A DNA stretch of 64,000 nt, taken from positions 1 to 64,000 of the forward strand of contig SVMW01000005.1 of assembly GCA_015067215.1 (NCBI GenBank). Direction: 5' to 3'. Numbering within the stretch: position 1 is the stretch's first letter; the number at the start of each line of letters is the position of its first letter. This document shows positions 9,007 through 18,814 of the stretch, in pieces. This stretch comes from Oscillospiraceae bacterium. Its GTDB lineage: Bacteria; Bacillota; Clostridia; Oscillospirales; Ruminococcaceae. A program made the position numbers and the translations under genes. Under the pieces are notes generated by a model. The model made no database searches. It worked only from the letters and a program-made list of their open reading frames with translations, and was not told the origin of the DNA.

Positions 9007-10848
9007 TTATTGTAAAAGTTCAACAACGGTAAGATTCCCGTTGGTTTTGTCTACTTTATAAAGCCCTTCGGTTATTATATCTGTACAGAACAGTTCCCTG
9101 TAATCTTCCACAAATTCAGGCAGTGCCTTGTGGAGAAATACATAGTCGCAGTTTTCTTTAAGATGCTGGCGTATTTCCTGTACGGTGTAAGGCAGCGGCC
9201 CTGCGGAATCTTCATAATACATTTCTCCGTCAGGGGAGAAGTTGTAAGGATAAAGAATTGAAACCGGTGTAAAGGCATACTGTGCATGAAGGCGGACAAG
9301 GTCTGCGGAACCGGGGGCCATATACAGCATTGTGCTGTCTGCAGGGCAATGTTTTGCAACAAGCTGGTTTTCCCAGTCGTAAATACCGCGGAAACTGTTT
9401 GCCCAGCCATTCATTTCGTTGTAATATGCAGCGTTATCCATAACGGCGGCAGGGCTTATGGCAATGCACAGGGCAACTACGGCAGGGACTGCCGCTTTAA
9501 AGCCTGATTTTGCAAGAAAATCATAAAGGAAGTATGCCATCACTATGGCTGCGCCTGCAGCAATGGTTGTAAGGTATCTGCCGAAGGAAGCAAGGGACAC
9601 TGCTTCGTACTGTGTAAAAGAGAACAGGTAGGAGAACAGCAGCCCGAAAGTGTATATAACCGATACGGTAAGCAATGTAACAGCTGCACCGAAAGAGGTT
9701 TTGTATCTGTCCTTTGCAGAAAGATAAACTGCTGTCAGAACAACAAAAGGAACAATAATTATAAGTAAAGGAGTTATGTTTATATGCAGTGAAAACACGC
9801 TGCTGCCGGTCAGGGCATCTGCAAAATTTGCAAGAGTCTGCTGACGATACTGCGGTGCTGTGCCGTTAAACAGAGCCATAACAGAATCAAAGGTTACTGA
9901 GTTGAACTGGAATTTTTCTTCCAGATGATGCAGTTTAACAAAAGCCGACCAGGAAAATTTTGAGGCAAGCAAAGCTGCAAAAGGCAGCAAAAGCTGTTTT
10001 ATAGCCGGTATAACAGGCTGATTTTCCCTGTGTGCAGACACAAACTGATACACAGCAAATATTATTGCAGAGCCTATGGCAAGGCCGAAGCCGGAGGCTT
10101 TAACAAGGGTTATAACCGCAAGGGCAAGTGAAAGTGAAACTGTGCTGAATATATCTTTTTCCGTGTCAAAGAATGTAATTATTATATAACCCCATATTAC
10201 ACCGACAAGCATATCCACATATGTGGAACGGAACACGCCGTTGTTTATGTAAAACATCAGTGAAAGGGAAAGCACAGTGCCTGCGCAAAGACCAAAAATG
10301 TTTCTGGCTTTTCTGAATGCAGGAAGAATAAAAGCAACAAGAAAAACGTTGGTTGCAAGAATCATGCGGCTTTCGTTGTAGCTGCGGCATATTTTAAGGA
10401 AAAAATATTCAAACAGACCCTGTGCAGGAGGATAGGTAAGAAAGGTTGCGGTGGTAGGTGCAAGATTGCCGAAATTGTTGTATAAAAACATGTTTTTTAC
10501 AACAAGTGCCCAATGGCTGAATTCGTCATATTCATAAATCATACTGCCGCGGCCTATGTACCAGAAATATGCAAAAACAGCTGCAAATACAAACATACCG
10601 CCAATGTTTGCAGGGGAAAGATTGAGTTTTCCTCTGCGGACGATAACTATGGCAGCAAAAGAGGCAAATGGCAGCGCCATAAGCAAATATGCGGCAATGT
10701 TCATTGCACCTGCAAAACCTGATATGTACAGCACAAGCACAATTATGCTTACAGCACAGGGCAATCCTTCCAGAAAAGACTTTTTAAAAAGTTCTGAAAC
10801 TGAAAAGGAAAGCAGAAATATTATTGAAAAGGTAAGAACAATACTCAT
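9007..10848 (-). CDS. Polytopic membrane protein, GT-C-type glycosyltransferase-like
   Basis: A 613-residue protein dominated by about 11-13 hydrophobic segments with a soluble C-terminal region (after about residue 470). This layout is typical of GT-C enzymes that use polyprenyl-phosphate sugars. An acidic loop motif 'YEYDEFSHWALVVKNM' lies in the first large loop near residue 110, where GT-C enzymes place their catalytic Asp/Glu. No exact family is claimed. The ORF track starts at 10860, but the ATG at 10848 has a TGAGG ribosome binding site 6-7 bp upstream and is preferred. It is followed after 33 bp by the GT2-GtrA gene, so the two probably form an operon in which that gene supplies the lipid-linked sugar. 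Confidence 0.7.
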   Translation of the reverse strand: MSIVLTFSIIFLLSFSVSELFKKSFLEGLPCAVSIIVLVLYISGFAGAMNIAAYLLMALPFASFAAIVIVRRGKLNLSPANIGGMFVFAAVFAYFWYIGRGSMIYEYDEFSHWALVVKNMFLYNNFGNLAPTTATFLTYPPAQGLFEYFFLKICRSYNESRMILATNVFLVAFILPAFRKARNIFGLCAGTVLSLSLMFYINNGVFRSTYVDMLVGVIWGYIIITFFDTEKDIFSTVSLSLALAVITLVKASGFGLAIGSAIIFAVYQFVSAHRENQPVIPAIKQLLLPFAALLASKFSWSAFVKLHHLEEKFQFNSVTFDSVMALFNGTAPQYRQQTLANFADALTGSSVFSLHINITPLLIIIVPFVVLTAVYLSAKDRYKTSFGAAVTLLTVSVIYTFGLLFSYLFSFTQYEAVSLASFGRYLTTIAAGAAIVMAYFLYDFLAKSGFKAAVPAVVALCIAISPAAVMDNAAYYNEMNGWANSFRGIYDWENQLVAKHCPADSTMLYMAPGSADLVRLHAQYAFTPVSILYPYNFSPDGEMYYEDSAGPLPYTVQEIRQHLKENCDYVFLHKALPEFVEDYRELFCTDIITEGLYKVDKTNGNLTVVELLQ

Positions 10849-10948
10849 TTCAAACCTCATTGAATTTTATATGCATAAAATGATATATAAATGGGGGACA
10901 GGTTAAAATGTTTTACCTGAAACGACAGACTGACATTATAAGAACAAA

Positions 10949-10980
10949 TTCAGCTGTCAAAAATTGTCTTGACAGCTGAA
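10949..10980 (-). terminator. Hairpin downstream of radical SAM gene
   Basis: TTCAGCTGTCAA - AAATTGTC - TTGACAGCTGAA is a perfect 12-bp stem located 37 bp after the stop of the minus-strand radical SAM gene. The T-tract on the minus strand is weak (TTTGTTCTT), so it may be a weak terminator or an mRNA-end stabiliser. Confidence 0.6.
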
Positions 10981-11017
10981 AGAATCGGACTTAATGATGA
11001 TACATTATTTTTAAAGG

Positions 11018-12001
11018 CTATTTAACCTTGAACAATGACTGTCTTGCCCCGTGGTTTGCTTCACGGTTATGTAATGTGTCGTCAACAGCATCCATACGCA
11101 GACCTGCGTCGATAAAGTCGCAGTATTTGCAGAAACTGTGGTTGCTGCGGGTGTCTCTGATAGCATGGCGCAGTGCACGGTATTCTTCGCTGTTCCATGC
11201 ATCGCGGAATGATGTTTTGGTAAGATCTCCCAGAGTGGTTGATTCAAAGTTGTCACAGCAACAAATGCCCATTCTGCCGTCAGGGAAAATAAACACGTCT
11301 GTGTATGGCATAAGGCAGGTTTCTTTAATTACTTTTTTAGCACTCTTTTTGTTAGGTGCACTGCCTGCACGGTTGGAAAGCACCGCTTTTGCATAACGCA
11401 TCTGAACAAGAAGTTCCACGTTTGCAAATTCGTCTTCGTGTGCTTTTGCGTATTCGTATATTTCCTTTACATTAGGGTGCAGTTTCATATCATCGCAGTA
11501 GTTGTTGATGATAAACTGGTTGATGTAAGGAATAATTTCCTTTACCTTTTCAAGTGTCAGCACAATGCCGTTGCTGGACAGGAAGATAAAGCAGTCCGGC
11601 AGTTTTTCACGGCAGTATTTGTGAAATTCCACAATGCGGTTGTCAAGGAAAGGTTCGTTGTTGCCGTAAAGGGTAAGATGTCCTTTGTAGCCCATTTCTG
11701 CAAGCTGGTCAATTATGCTGTAAAACAGCTCGCTGTCCATTTTCTGATAAGGGCGTTTTTCTGCATTTTTGTTTGCGGAACAGAAAGAGCAAGTTCCGTT
11801 GCAGCGGTTTATTGTCTCGAGGTTTACAACCAACGGCATAGGTGGCTGTTCGTCTCTCATAAAATAATCTATATATTCTTTCTGCAGTTTGTTTCTGCCG
11901 GTACGCTGTAATTTAAGGTAAGCGTCTGATGCAAGCATAGGGAAATATTTCTGCAGGTTCCAACCAATAATGCCACCGAAGTTATGATATCTAACTGACA
12001 T
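11018..12001 (-). CDS. Radical SAM protein with SPASM-like C-terminal cysteines
   Basis: A 327-residue protein. The [4Fe-4S]/SAM-binding motif is 'CNGTCSFC' (CX3CX2C) near residue 70, followed by 'GHLTLYGNNEPFLD', the usual GNEP-like strand of radical SAM barrels. The C-terminal third contains 'CLMPYTDVFIFPDGRMGICCCDN' and 'CKYCDF', the cysteine pattern of a SPASM/twitch domain binding extra iron-sulfur clusters. Such proteins modify peptides or sugars. Next to glycan genes a carbohydrate-related role is possible, but the substrate cannot be read from sequence. AGGAGGACAAT precedes the ATG. It is transcribed divergently from the GT87 gene and has its own promoter at 12031-12059. Confidence 0.85.
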   Translation of the reverse strand: MSVRYHNFGGIIGWNLQKYFPMLASDAYLKLQRTGRNKLQKEYIDYFMRDEQPPMPLVVNLETINRCNGTCSFCSANKNAEKRPYQKMDSELFYSIIDQLAEMGYKGHLTLYGNNEPFLDNRIVEFHKYCREKLPDCFIFLSSNGIVLTLEKVKEIIPYINQFIINNYCDDMKLHPNVKEIYEYAKAHEDEFANVELLVQMRYAKAVLSNRAGSAPNKKSAKKVIKETCLMPYTDVFIFPDGRMGICCCDNFESTTLGDLTKTSFRDAWNSEEYRALRHAIRDTRSNHSFCKYCDFIDAGLRMDAVDDTLHNREANHGARQSLFKVK

Positions 12002-12030
12002 ATTGTCCTCCTGAAATTTCGTTTTAAATA

Positions 12031-12059
12031 ATTATACCATCTTATTCAGTTTGTGACAA
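12031..12059 (-). promoter_or_regulatory. Sigma-A-type promoter for radical SAM gene
   Basis: On the minus strand TTGTCA (-35), a 17-bp spacer and TATAAT (-10) lie about 30 bp upstream of the radical SAM start. The rest of the 342-bp divergent region (12002-12343) holds no gene; on the plus strand TTGATT - 16 bp - TATAAT (12232-12259) is a plausible promoter for the GT87 gene. Confidence 0.7.
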
Positions 12060-12231
12060 TAGTTTACATTATCCATTGTTTTACGCACAGACAGTAAGTT
12101 TTCCGTGATAAAGTGAAAGATGTATACTGTGTTTGCATATGTTTCAGAAGCGGAGGAGGGAATAAAGGAAATGACTGCACAGACTGTCTCGCAGAAATAG
12201 AGATAATTGATGTTATAAGCCAAACATACTG

Positions 12232-12259
12232 TTGATTTGAGGCGAAAATGATGTATAAT
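12232..12259 (+). promoter_or_regulatory. Probable promoter for GT87-like gene
   Basis: TTGATT, a 16-bp spacer and TATAAT lie about 85 bp before the chosen ATG at 12344. The spacing and -10 are good, the -35 is moderate. It is read by eye only. Confidence 0.5.
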
Positions 12260-12343
12260 ATAATTGTGGTAATCTGTAAAAAAATTAATATCTTTTTTAA
12301 AATAGATTACTGTACTTGTAATAAAACAGCAAAGGGGAATAGG

Positions 12344-13579
12344 ATGAAAAAAACAGACCTGAAAAATCAGCTGACACAAAATGTCAGTTACTATTCCTTG
12401 TTTATTATCATAGAGTCCTGCATAGCAATATGGTTTGTAATGTTCAACCTTGCAAACAACGGTGTACCGCTGAATACACTTATGCTTGACCCTCCTGCCC
12501 AGCTTAACGACTATTTTATGCATTTCGGCTATGCATCGGCACCATTGGGGTCCAACATATATGAAATTTCCAACAATACAGTGTTTCCACCGTTTTCCTA
12601 CCTTATGTACGGCATTCTGGCAAGAATGACAGGTTATACTGCTGAAGACCCTGCAAATATACGTTCCCATTATAGAGTGGGCAACAACCTTACAATTTAT
12701 TTTATATTTACAATAATCTGCATATTCCTTATGGCTTATGCAATCAGCCTGTATATAAAGAAAAAAGGTTTTGTAAGTCAGGTGGTTTTTCCATGTGTGC
12801 TTATAGTTTCCTACCCGTTTGCTTTTTCCACCATTCAGCGGGGTAACTCGGTGCTTGTGGTGGCGGTTCTGTTAAGTATTGCTCTTGTGTGGCGCAATGA
12901 TGAATCGAAACTGAAACGGGAACTGGCTATGGTGCTTATAGCGGTCTGTGCAGGTTTGAAAATTTATCCTGCGCTGTTCGGACTGCTGTATATAAAGGAA
13001 AAAAGAATACCGGAAGCAATAAGACTGGTGTTTTATGGTGCGTTTGTGTTCTTTGCTCCGTTTGTGTTCTGGGGCGGTATAGACGGTTTTAAAATGTTTT
13101 TAAGCAGAGCGTTTACATTGAACACGGAAGTTCACCGCTGCACCTTCAGTGGGGTGTTCAATGCTGCGGTGGAAAAACTTGGGGGAACAGTAAACCCTGC
13201 AGTTACAAACATTGTCCTGCAGGCGTTCCTTGTTTTGTCGGTTGCAGCATTTTTCGTATGCAAGGAAAAATGGGGAGGCGTGCTGCTGCTTGCAAGCCTT
13301 ATGGCGGTTTATGTTTCTTCAGGCTGGATGTATACCTGCATATACATTCTGCCGGCATTGCTTATGTTCTTTGCCGAAACCAGCGGCAGGGAAGAAAAAA
13401 GCCTTGTTGACAGACTGACGGATATACTGGTGTTTGTTCTGTTTATTGTGGTGTTTTCCATACCATACAAGCTGGATTATATGTTTATATATGACACAAT
13501 TGTTTTTATTGACTGCATCTATATTGTAAAGTCAATAACAATGTTTGTTTATAGTTTTTTTCAGAAAAATAAAGCTTGA
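12344..13579 (+). CDS. GT87-like (DUF2029) polyprenyl-phosphate-sugar glycosyltransferase, membrane protein
   Basis: A 411-residue polytopic protein with about 10 hydrophobic segments. The segment 'RNDESKLKRELAMVLIAVCAGLKIYPALFGLLYIKEKR' near the middle matches the hallmark of GT87 (DUF2029) mannosyltransferase-like enzymes, in which 'KIYP' follows a helix. Members transfer a sugar from a polyprenyl-phosphate donor on the outer face of the membrane. The track's ORF starts at 12248, but the ATG at 12344 (MKKTDLKNQL) has an AAAGGGGAATAGG ribosome binding site and begins just before the first hydrophobic stretch, so it is preferred. It precedes the FAD oxidoreductase by 65 bp on the same strand. 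Confidence 0.75.
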   Translation: MKKTDLKNQLTQNVSYYSLFIIIESCIAIWFVMFNLANNGVPLNTLMLDPPAQLNDYFMHFGYASAPLGSNIYEISNNTVFPPFSYLMYGILARMTGYTAEDPANIRSHYRVGNNLTIYFIFTIICIFLMAYAISLYIKKKGFVSQVVFPCVLIVSYPFAFSTIQRGNSVLVVAVLLSIALVWRNDESKLKRELAMVLIAVCAGLKIYPALFGLLYIKEKRIPEAIRLVFYGAFVFFAPFVFWGGIDGFKMFLSRAFTLNTEVHRCTFSGVFNAAVEKLGGTVNPAVTNIVLQAFLVLSVAAFFVCKEKWGGVLLLASLMAVYVSSGWMYTCIYILPALLMFFAETSGREEKSLVDRLTDILVFVLFIVVFSIPYKLDYMFIYDTIVFIDCIYIVKSITMFVYSFFQKNKA

Positions 13580-13644
13580 TTTACTTCTGATGATGTTACA
13601 AAAATAGGAAGAGAGGAAAACAGGGAAACCTGTTGAGAAAAAGT

Positions 13645-15201
13645 ATGAAAAAAGTTTTGATTATAGGGGCAGGCCCTGCAGGGCTTACTGCGGCATACGA
13701 ACTGCTTGACAAATCTGATGAATTTGAAGTTGTTGTGTTTGAAGAAAGCGAACATTTTGGCGGTATTTCAAAAACAGTCAACTACAAAGGCAACCGTATG
13801 GATATGGGCGGTCACCGTTTCTTCTCAAAAGTGCCGGAAGTAAATGAATGGTGGGAAAAAATGCTGCCTACACAGGGCAGCCTGCCATATGATGATATTA
13901 TTCTTAACAGAGTTTCCAATGTTTCTGAAGGCGGCCCTGACCCTGAAAAAACAGACAGAGTAATGCTGAGAAGAAACCGTCTGTCAAGAATTTTCTTCAA
14001 CAATAAATTCTTTGATTACCCAATCTCTTTCAAACCTGAAACTTTTATCAATATGGGTCTTGGCACAACTATGGTTGTGGGTTTCAGCTATCTCAAGACA
14101 ATATTCTTTAAAAGAGAAGAAAAATCTCTTGAAGATTTCTACATAAACCGTTTTGGCAAAAAACTGTACTCCATGTTTTTTGAAAATTACACAGAAAACC
14201 TGTGGGGCCGTCACCCAAGCGAAATTTCTCCTGAATGGGGTGCACAGAGGGTTAAGGGCCTTTCCATAATGGCAATTCTCAAGGACATTTTTGGCAAGAT
14301 GTTCAAAAAGAAAAACCGTAAAGTTGAAACTTCTCTGATTGAAGAATTTGCATACCCTAAACTTGGCCCGGGCCAGCTGTGGGATGTTACTGCTGCAGAA
14401 TTTGAAAAAATGGGCGGCAAAATTATTAAAAATGCAAAGGTTGTAAACCTTATCAAGGACGAAAACAACAACCTTACAGGTATTGTATACGAAAAAGACG
14501 GCGAAAATGTAACAGTATGCGGCGATTATGTTATCTCCTCCATGCCTGTTAAAGACCTTGTTGAAGGCATGAACGATGTACCTGAAAACTGTGTGGAAAT
14601 TGCAAAAGGTCTGCCATACCGCGATTATATGACTGTTGGTGTGCTTGTGCCTAAACTCAACCTTGAAAACAAGACAAAAATTAAAACAATCGGCAATATT
14701 GTTCCTGACAACTGGGTTTATGTGCACGAAAGAAAGGTAAAAATGGGGCGTTTCCAGATTTACAATAACTGGTCACCATATATGGTTAAAGACATTCACA
14801 ACAATGTATGGGTTGGTCTTGAATATTTCTGTAACGAAGGTGACAGCCTGTGGTCAATGACAGATGATGAATTTGCAGCACTGGGCGTGAAGGAAATGGT
14901 TACACTTGGCCTCATCAGCGACACAGAATGTGTAATGGATTTCCATGTTGAAAGAGTTAAAAAAGCATATCCTGCTTATTTTGATACATATGACCGCATT
15001 GATGAGCTGAGAGAATACCTGGATACAATTCCAAACCTGTTCTGTGTAGGCCGCAACGGTCAGCACCGTTACAACAATATCGACCACAGTATGTGTACAT
15101 CCTTTGAAGCTGTAAAGAACATCATTTCAGGCGAAACAAGAAAAGACAATCTCTGGAATGTAAACACAGAAAAGGAATATCACGAAACATCAAACAAATA
15201 A
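13645..15201 (+). CDS. FAD/NAD(P)-binding oxidoreductase, UDP-galactopyranose-mutase/protoporphyrinogen-oxidase-like
   Basis: A 518-residue protein with a perfect N-terminal dinucleotide-binding fold '[18 protein letters not shown]' and '[18 protein letters not shown]', seen in a family of amine-oxidase-like flavoproteins that are frequent in polysaccharide clusters. The C-terminal FAD contact '[22 protein letters not shown]' is present. Related proteins include UDP-galactopyranose mutase, so a sugar-nucleotide isomerisation or oxidation for the nearby glycan is a reasonable inference, not proof. The TTG at 13633 has an AGGG 7 bp upstream and would add four residues; the ATG at 13645 is chosen because the Rossmann motif normally begins within 3-4 residues of the start. 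A terminator follows. Confidence 0.8.
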   Translation: MKKVLIIGAGPAGLTAAYELLDKSDEFEVVVFEESEHFGGISKTVNYKGNRMDMGGHRFFSKVPEVNEWWEKMLPTQGSLPYDDIILNRVSNVSEGGPDPEKTDRVMLRRNRLSRIFFNNKFFDYPISFKPETFINMGLGTTMVVGFSYLKTIFFKREEKSLEDFYINRFGKKLYSMFFENYTENLWGRHPSEISPEWGAQRVKGLSIMAILKDIFGKMFKKKNRKVETSLIEEFAYPKLGPGQLWDVTAAEFEKMGGKIIKNAKVVNLIKDENNNLTGIVYEKDGENVTVCGDYVISSMPVKDLVEGMNDVPENCVEIAKGLPYRDYMTVGVLVPKLNLENKTKIKTIGNIVPDNWVYVHERKVKMGRFQIYNNWSPYMVKDIHNNVWVGLEYFCNEGDSLWSMTDDEFAALGVKEMVTLGLISDTECVMDFHVERVKKAYPAYFDTYDRIDELREYLDTIPNLFCVGRNGQHRYNNIDHSMCTSFEAVKNIISGETRKDNLWNVNTEKEYHETSNK

Positions 15202-15208
15202 TATGCAA

Positions 15209-15247
15209 AAAATTATCCCACCTGATGGAAATCAGGTGGGATTTTTG
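15209..15247. terminator. Bidirectional terminator between converging genes
   Basis: ATCCCACCTGAT - GGAA - ATCAGGTGGGAT is a perfect 12-bp stem with TTTTTG on the plus side and a T-tract on the minus side. It ends both the FAD oxidoreductase transcript and the long minus-strand glycan operon. Confidence 0.93.
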
Positions 15248-15272
15248 TTGTGATTAAATTGTACCGCTTGGA

Positions 15273-16532
15273 TTATCCGATAATATCAAGCAGATTTTTT
15301 GCAACATTTTCAGGGATATTGCCGCTGTAAATTTCACTTACCTTGTCCCAGCTTACAGTCTGTGAAAGGTTGTTTTTTATAAAACTGTAAAGTTTTTCAG
15401 CAGTGGCATCACTGCTTTCTTCAAAGCAGAACGCCAGCGGGTATTTCTCCATATATTCAAGACAGGAACAGTCGCTTACAAGCTGTTGGTGAATTATCGG
15501 TTTGCCTGTTGCAAAATATTCAAAAATTTTGCTTGGAACCTGCAGCTTAAAGGTGTTGCCCATGTTGAGCAGGAAATCTGCTTTGTCAAGTACTGAAGGC
15601 ACCAGAGAGGCGTTGATGGAAGGAAAAATTCTGATATTGTCGGGGTAAAGTGCTGCAAAACTGTCCAGTGTTGCACTGGTGTGGGGACCTATAAAGGTTG
15701 CAACAATGTTTTTGTCCTTTTCCAGAATTTTGCCCAGACATTCAAGGAAGCATTTAGGACTGCGGTAGTTGTCATGGGTTGAACCGCAGAACACTATGTT
15801 TGTTTTTTCACTGTCAAAGGGCACCGGCAGGCTGCTGTGTGCGGCATCACCTTTTACAAGGGTAGGAAAAGGCGAAACAAAAATTTTATCGCAGAATTTT
15901 TTGTAATCATCGTGACAGGAGTATACACGTTTTAAGATATCGGTTGTGAAAATGCCGTCTGCTTTTGCGAAAAATTCAATTTCGTTATATTCGGGCGGAA
16001 TTGTCTCGTGCAGACCATAGGGGTCCAGCTGATAGATGTATTTTTTACACTGTGCCTTGGTGCCAAACACGCTGACAACCGAAATAAACGGGAATGTCAT
16101 GGCAACAGCGGCATCAACAGCATTTGCCTTACAGTAATCATCCACTGCCTTTATGGCGTAATTTTCAGGTATATCGTACTTATAAAGTTTTGAATAGCTG
16201 TATTTTATAACTGCTGCAGAAAAGGGGTGCATAAGCATAAAACGCATAACAGCAGCACCTCTTGGCATATCCGGATGGCTTTGAACATACTGTTCAAGGC
16301 GGTCACGGTGACGGTGCACAAAAGGCGGCGGGGTTATAAGTGCAATTTTATAATTTCCGTCTTCAGCTGTTTTTACAACGGTGCCTTGCGGGGCTGTGTT
16401 GACATGGATTGCAGCAAGGGTTACATTGTGCCCCTGCTTTGCAACCTCTCTGCACAGCCTTTTTGCAATGTTCACATTGGCATCGGTTGTTTTTCTGTCG
16501 TCTATATAACCACAAAAAATTAAAATATTCAT
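15273..16532 (-). CDS. GT-B fold glycosyltransferase (GT4-like), last gene of glycan operon
   Basis: A 419-residue protein starting 'MNILIFCGYIDDRKTTDAN'. The N-terminal Rossmann half has the usual 'AKQGHNVTLAA' strand. The C-terminal half carries 'NIVFCGSTHDNYRSPKCFLECL' and the donor-binding region 'LLNMGNTFKLQVPSKIFEYFATGKPIIH'. It is a clear paralogue of the genes at 27238 and 31533: all three share 'NIVFCG', 'NIGNT' and 'PSKIFEYFA.GKPII'. It would transfer a sugar from a nucleotide donor on the cytoplasmic side. Its donor and acceptor cannot be predicted. It ends the operon, directly before a terminator. Confidence 0.82.
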   Translation of the reverse strand: MNILIFCGYIDDRKTTDANVNIAKRLCREVAKQGHNVTLAAIHVNTAPQGTVVKTAEDGNYKIALITPPPFVHRHRDRLEQYVQSHPDMPRGAAVMRFMLMHPFSAAVIKYSYSKLYKYDIPENYAIKAVDDYCKANAVDAAVAMTFPFISVVSVFGTKAQCKKYIYQLDPYGLHETIPPEYNEIEFFAKADGIFTTDILKRVYSCHDDYKKFCDKIFVSPFPTLVKGDAAHSSLPVPFDSEKTNIVFCGSTHDNYRSPKCFLECLGKILEKDKNIVATFIGPHTSATLDSFAALYPDNIRIFPSINASLVPSVLDKADFLLNMGNTFKLQVPSKIFEYFATGKPIIHQQLVSDCSCLEYMEKYPLAFCFEESSDATAEKLYSFIKNNLSQTVSWDKVSEIYSGNIPENVAKNLLDIIG

Positions 16533-16585
16533 AAAAATACCTTTGAGTAACAGGTGGGTAAAACCACAGCCTGAAAATTTATATT

Positions 16586-17623
16586 TTAAATCATATCCCA
16601 GGTGAGAATGGTGTCTTCAGCAAGGTCTGTAAGAACTTTTCTGCCAATAACAATATCGATGTATCTTGGGTTGATGCCTGTGCCGGGACGTTTTGGCATA
16701 AGGTCTTTTTCGGTGATAACTTCGCCAGCTTTCATATCTCTTGTAAGCACAAGTGAGCGGCGTGCTTCTCTTCTTGGTGTCATTTCGCAAGGGAAAACAG
16801 TTTTTTCGCTGCTGCCCAAAGCTGCCATAAGCACATTGACATTGTCGCAGAATTTGCGGAAGTCGGCAGGGTCACCGGCATGGTAGTGGTCGTTGCCTGT
16901 AAGGTTTTTGTTGAGGGTAAAGTGTTTTTCGATAACATCTGCACCAAGCATCCATGCTGCTGTAAGAATTGCCATATTGTCATCAGGCATTGTGTGGTCA
17001 GAATAGCCTATCTGAATGTCAGGGAACACCTTTTTAAGTGTTTCAATTACACGCAGGTTTGCATTTTCGTTGATTGTAGGATAGGACAGAACACAGTGAA
17101 GCACACAGATGTTGTTGTTGCCTTCGCTTTTGATAAGGCGCACAGCTTCTTCAACTTCAGAAAGGTAAGCTGCACCTGCAGAGATATAGATTGGTTTGCC
17201 TTTTTTTGCAATGTGGCGGATAAAAGGTGTGTTGGAAAGGTCGGAAGAAGAAATTTTGTAGATATCCACCATGCTGTCAAGATAGTCAGCGGAATCGTAG
17301 TCGAAAGGTGTGGACATAAAATCTATGCCGATTTCTTTGCAGTAGTCACAGAGTTCCTGATAATCTTCCTTGTTGAAATGATCATGTTTTAAAAACAGAG
17401 CGTGCTGTGTTGGTGTTGGTTCCTTGGTTGTGTCCCAGTAAGCAGGTGAGTTTTTGGAAACAATAGTGTTTGCTTTGTAGGACTGGAATTTTGCTGCGTC
17501 ACAGCCCGATTCCTTTGCTGCTTTAACGTACATTTTAGCAGCTTCCATTGGGCTGATGCCAAGTTCTTTGGCTGTATCGTAAAAGTTTACGCCGATTTCG
17601 GCAATAAGATATGGTTTTTTCAT
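16586..17623 (-). CDS. Nonulosonic acid synthase (NeuB/PseI/LegI family)
   Basis: A 345-residue enzyme of the N-acetylneuraminate synthase family, which condenses a hexosamine derivative with phosphoenolpyruvate to a nine-carbon sugar. The TIM barrel shows 'LIAEIGVNF', 'AAKFQSYKA', 'DFMSTPFD', 'YKISSSDLSN', 'LHCVLSYPT' and the metal-site region 'IGYSDHT'. 'EKHFTLNKNLTGNDH' follows, and a C-terminal SAF/antifreeze-like domain (about 285-345, 'RSLVLTRDMKAGEVIT') completes the family layout. The gene 4.4 kb upstream in the same operon encodes a CMP-sugar synthetase/PseG-like fusion. This makes a pseudaminic- or legionaminic-type sugar more likely than plain sialic acid. Exact substrate is not resolved, so no symbol is given. 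Confidence 0.9.
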   Translation of the reverse strand: MKKPYLIAEIGVNFYDTAKELGISPMEAAKMYVKAAKESGCDAAKFQSYKANTIVSKNSPAYWDTTKEPTPTQHALFLKHDHFNKEDYQELCDYCKEIGIDFMSTPFDYDSADYLDSMVDIYKISSSDLSNTPFIRHIAKKGKPIYISAGAAYLSEVEEAVRLIKSEGNNNICVLHCVLSYPTINENANLRVIETLKKVFPDIQIGYSDHTMPDDNMAILTAAWMLGADVIEKHFTLNKNLTGNDHYHAGDPADFRKFCDNVNVLMAALGSSEKTVFPCEMTPRREARRSLVLTRDMKAGEVITEKDLMPKRPGTGINPRYIDIVIGRKVLTDLAEDTILTWDMI

Positions 17624-17677
17624 ATTGAAATCCTTTCTTTGTAACTTTGTTGACAGGGATGTTGTATTATAAACAGG

Positions 17678-18730
17678 TTAATTATTTATTACACCTTTTG
17701 ATTTAAGATAACTGTGCCACAATGAAATGGTGTTTTTTATGCCGATAATGCGGAACATAAGGCAGATTATGCCGCTTGCACCCTTTGGCAAAGGCAGTTT
17801 TTTAATTTTGCTGCCTGCAAGTTTTTCCACCATTTCAGCGGTGCGGAGAATTTCTTCCCTGCTTTTGCCGCTTTCGATAAGGTCAAAAAGGAAATTGCGG
17901 TAAAGGGAGTAAATCTCGGTTTTTTTGCTTTCGGCAAGAGCACGATATTTGTCGGAAAGATTCCAGAATTCAAGGTTGTTGTAGAAATCGTCATAATGAC
18001 AGATAATGCTCTTTATTGTCTTGTATGAGAAAACTGTGGAGATGGAGCCTTCCCTTGGCAGATAATACACAAAAGCGGAAACAGGCAGAATTGAAACTGT
18101 TTTTGCCTTTCGCAAAAGACGGAAAGCAAAATCGGCGTCTTCTCTGGCATAATAAACTGCCTGATAGGTGATGCCGTTGCGGGATATGAATTCATTTTTA
18201 ATGAATTTTGAGGAAGCTTCTGCCCTTACTTTGTTGTCAACCCACATCTGAATAGCGTATTCATCGTTTGTCAGCGGAGGATTGGCATATTCTGCAGGGG
18301 TAAAAGGTGCCTGAGGCATCCAGTCGTAAACGGTTCTGTTGCCTTTGAAGGTGTGGTCTTTGGTAAGTCCCATCTGAAGAATGTCAGGGTAATTATCTTC
18401 CACAATTTTAGCATATGCCTGCGGCAGCACGTTTTCGCACATTGTGTCATCACTGTCGATAAGATAGATGTATTTGCCCTGTGCGGCTTTTAAAAGTGCA
18501 TTTCTTGCGCTGGACGGACCGTCGTTTTCGCGTGTAATAACGGATATGCGGCTGTCCTTTGCAGCATAGGCGTTGAGAATGTCAACACTGTTGTCGGTGC
18601 TGCCGTCATCGACACAGATAAGTTCAAAGTCGTCAAAATTCTGTGCCAGAATGCTGTCAATGCAGTCACCTACCCACTTTGCTGTGTTGTAGACAGGTAT
18701 GCCTATTGAAAAGAAAGGTTGTTTGTTCAT
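17678..18730 (-). CDS. GT2 glycosyltransferase, tandem paralogue 4 of 4
   Basis: A 350-residue GT-A enzyme. The donor-binding 'ICVDDGSTDNS' near residue 39 and the metal motif 'YLIDSDDTMCENV' near residue 92 are intact. The C-terminal tail 'RIIGIKNTISLWHSYLKSKGVI' is shared with the three genes upstream (18815, 19833, 20912), so the four arose by tandem duplication. Each would add one sugar during assembly of the surface glycan; the variable middle part (about 130-280) probably sets acceptor choice. It lies 54 bp before the NeuB-type gene, same operon. Confidence 0.88.
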   Translation of the reverse strand: MNKQPFFSIGIPVYNTAKWVGDCIDSILAQNFDDFELICVDDGSTDNSVDILNAYAAKDSRISVITRENDGPSSARNALLKAAQGKYIYLIDSDDTMCENVLPQAYAKIVEDNYPDILQMGLTKDHTFKGNRTVYDWMPQAPFTPAEYANPPLTNDEYAIQMWVDNKVRAEASSKFIKNEFISRNGITYQAVYYAREDADFAFRLLRKAKTVSILPVSAFVYYLPREGSISTVFSYKTIKSIICHYDDFYNNLEFWNLSDKYRALAESKKTEIYSLYRNFLFDLIESGKSREEILRTAEMVEKLAGSKIKKLPLPKGASGIICLMFRIIGIKNTISLWHSYLKSKGVINN

Positions 18731-18814
18731 AAAAATCTCCGTAATGAAGGATTATTTACAGCAGGATATAAATTTGCTGCTCATAGTGCAGCAGTCATGG
18801 TGCTGAAATGGGTT

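Noticed and set aside
9007-10848. Naming the 613-aa membrane protein ArnT, PMT or a specific GT-C family
   Set aside because: Topology and an acidic loop fit GT-C in general, but no family-specific motif was recognised.
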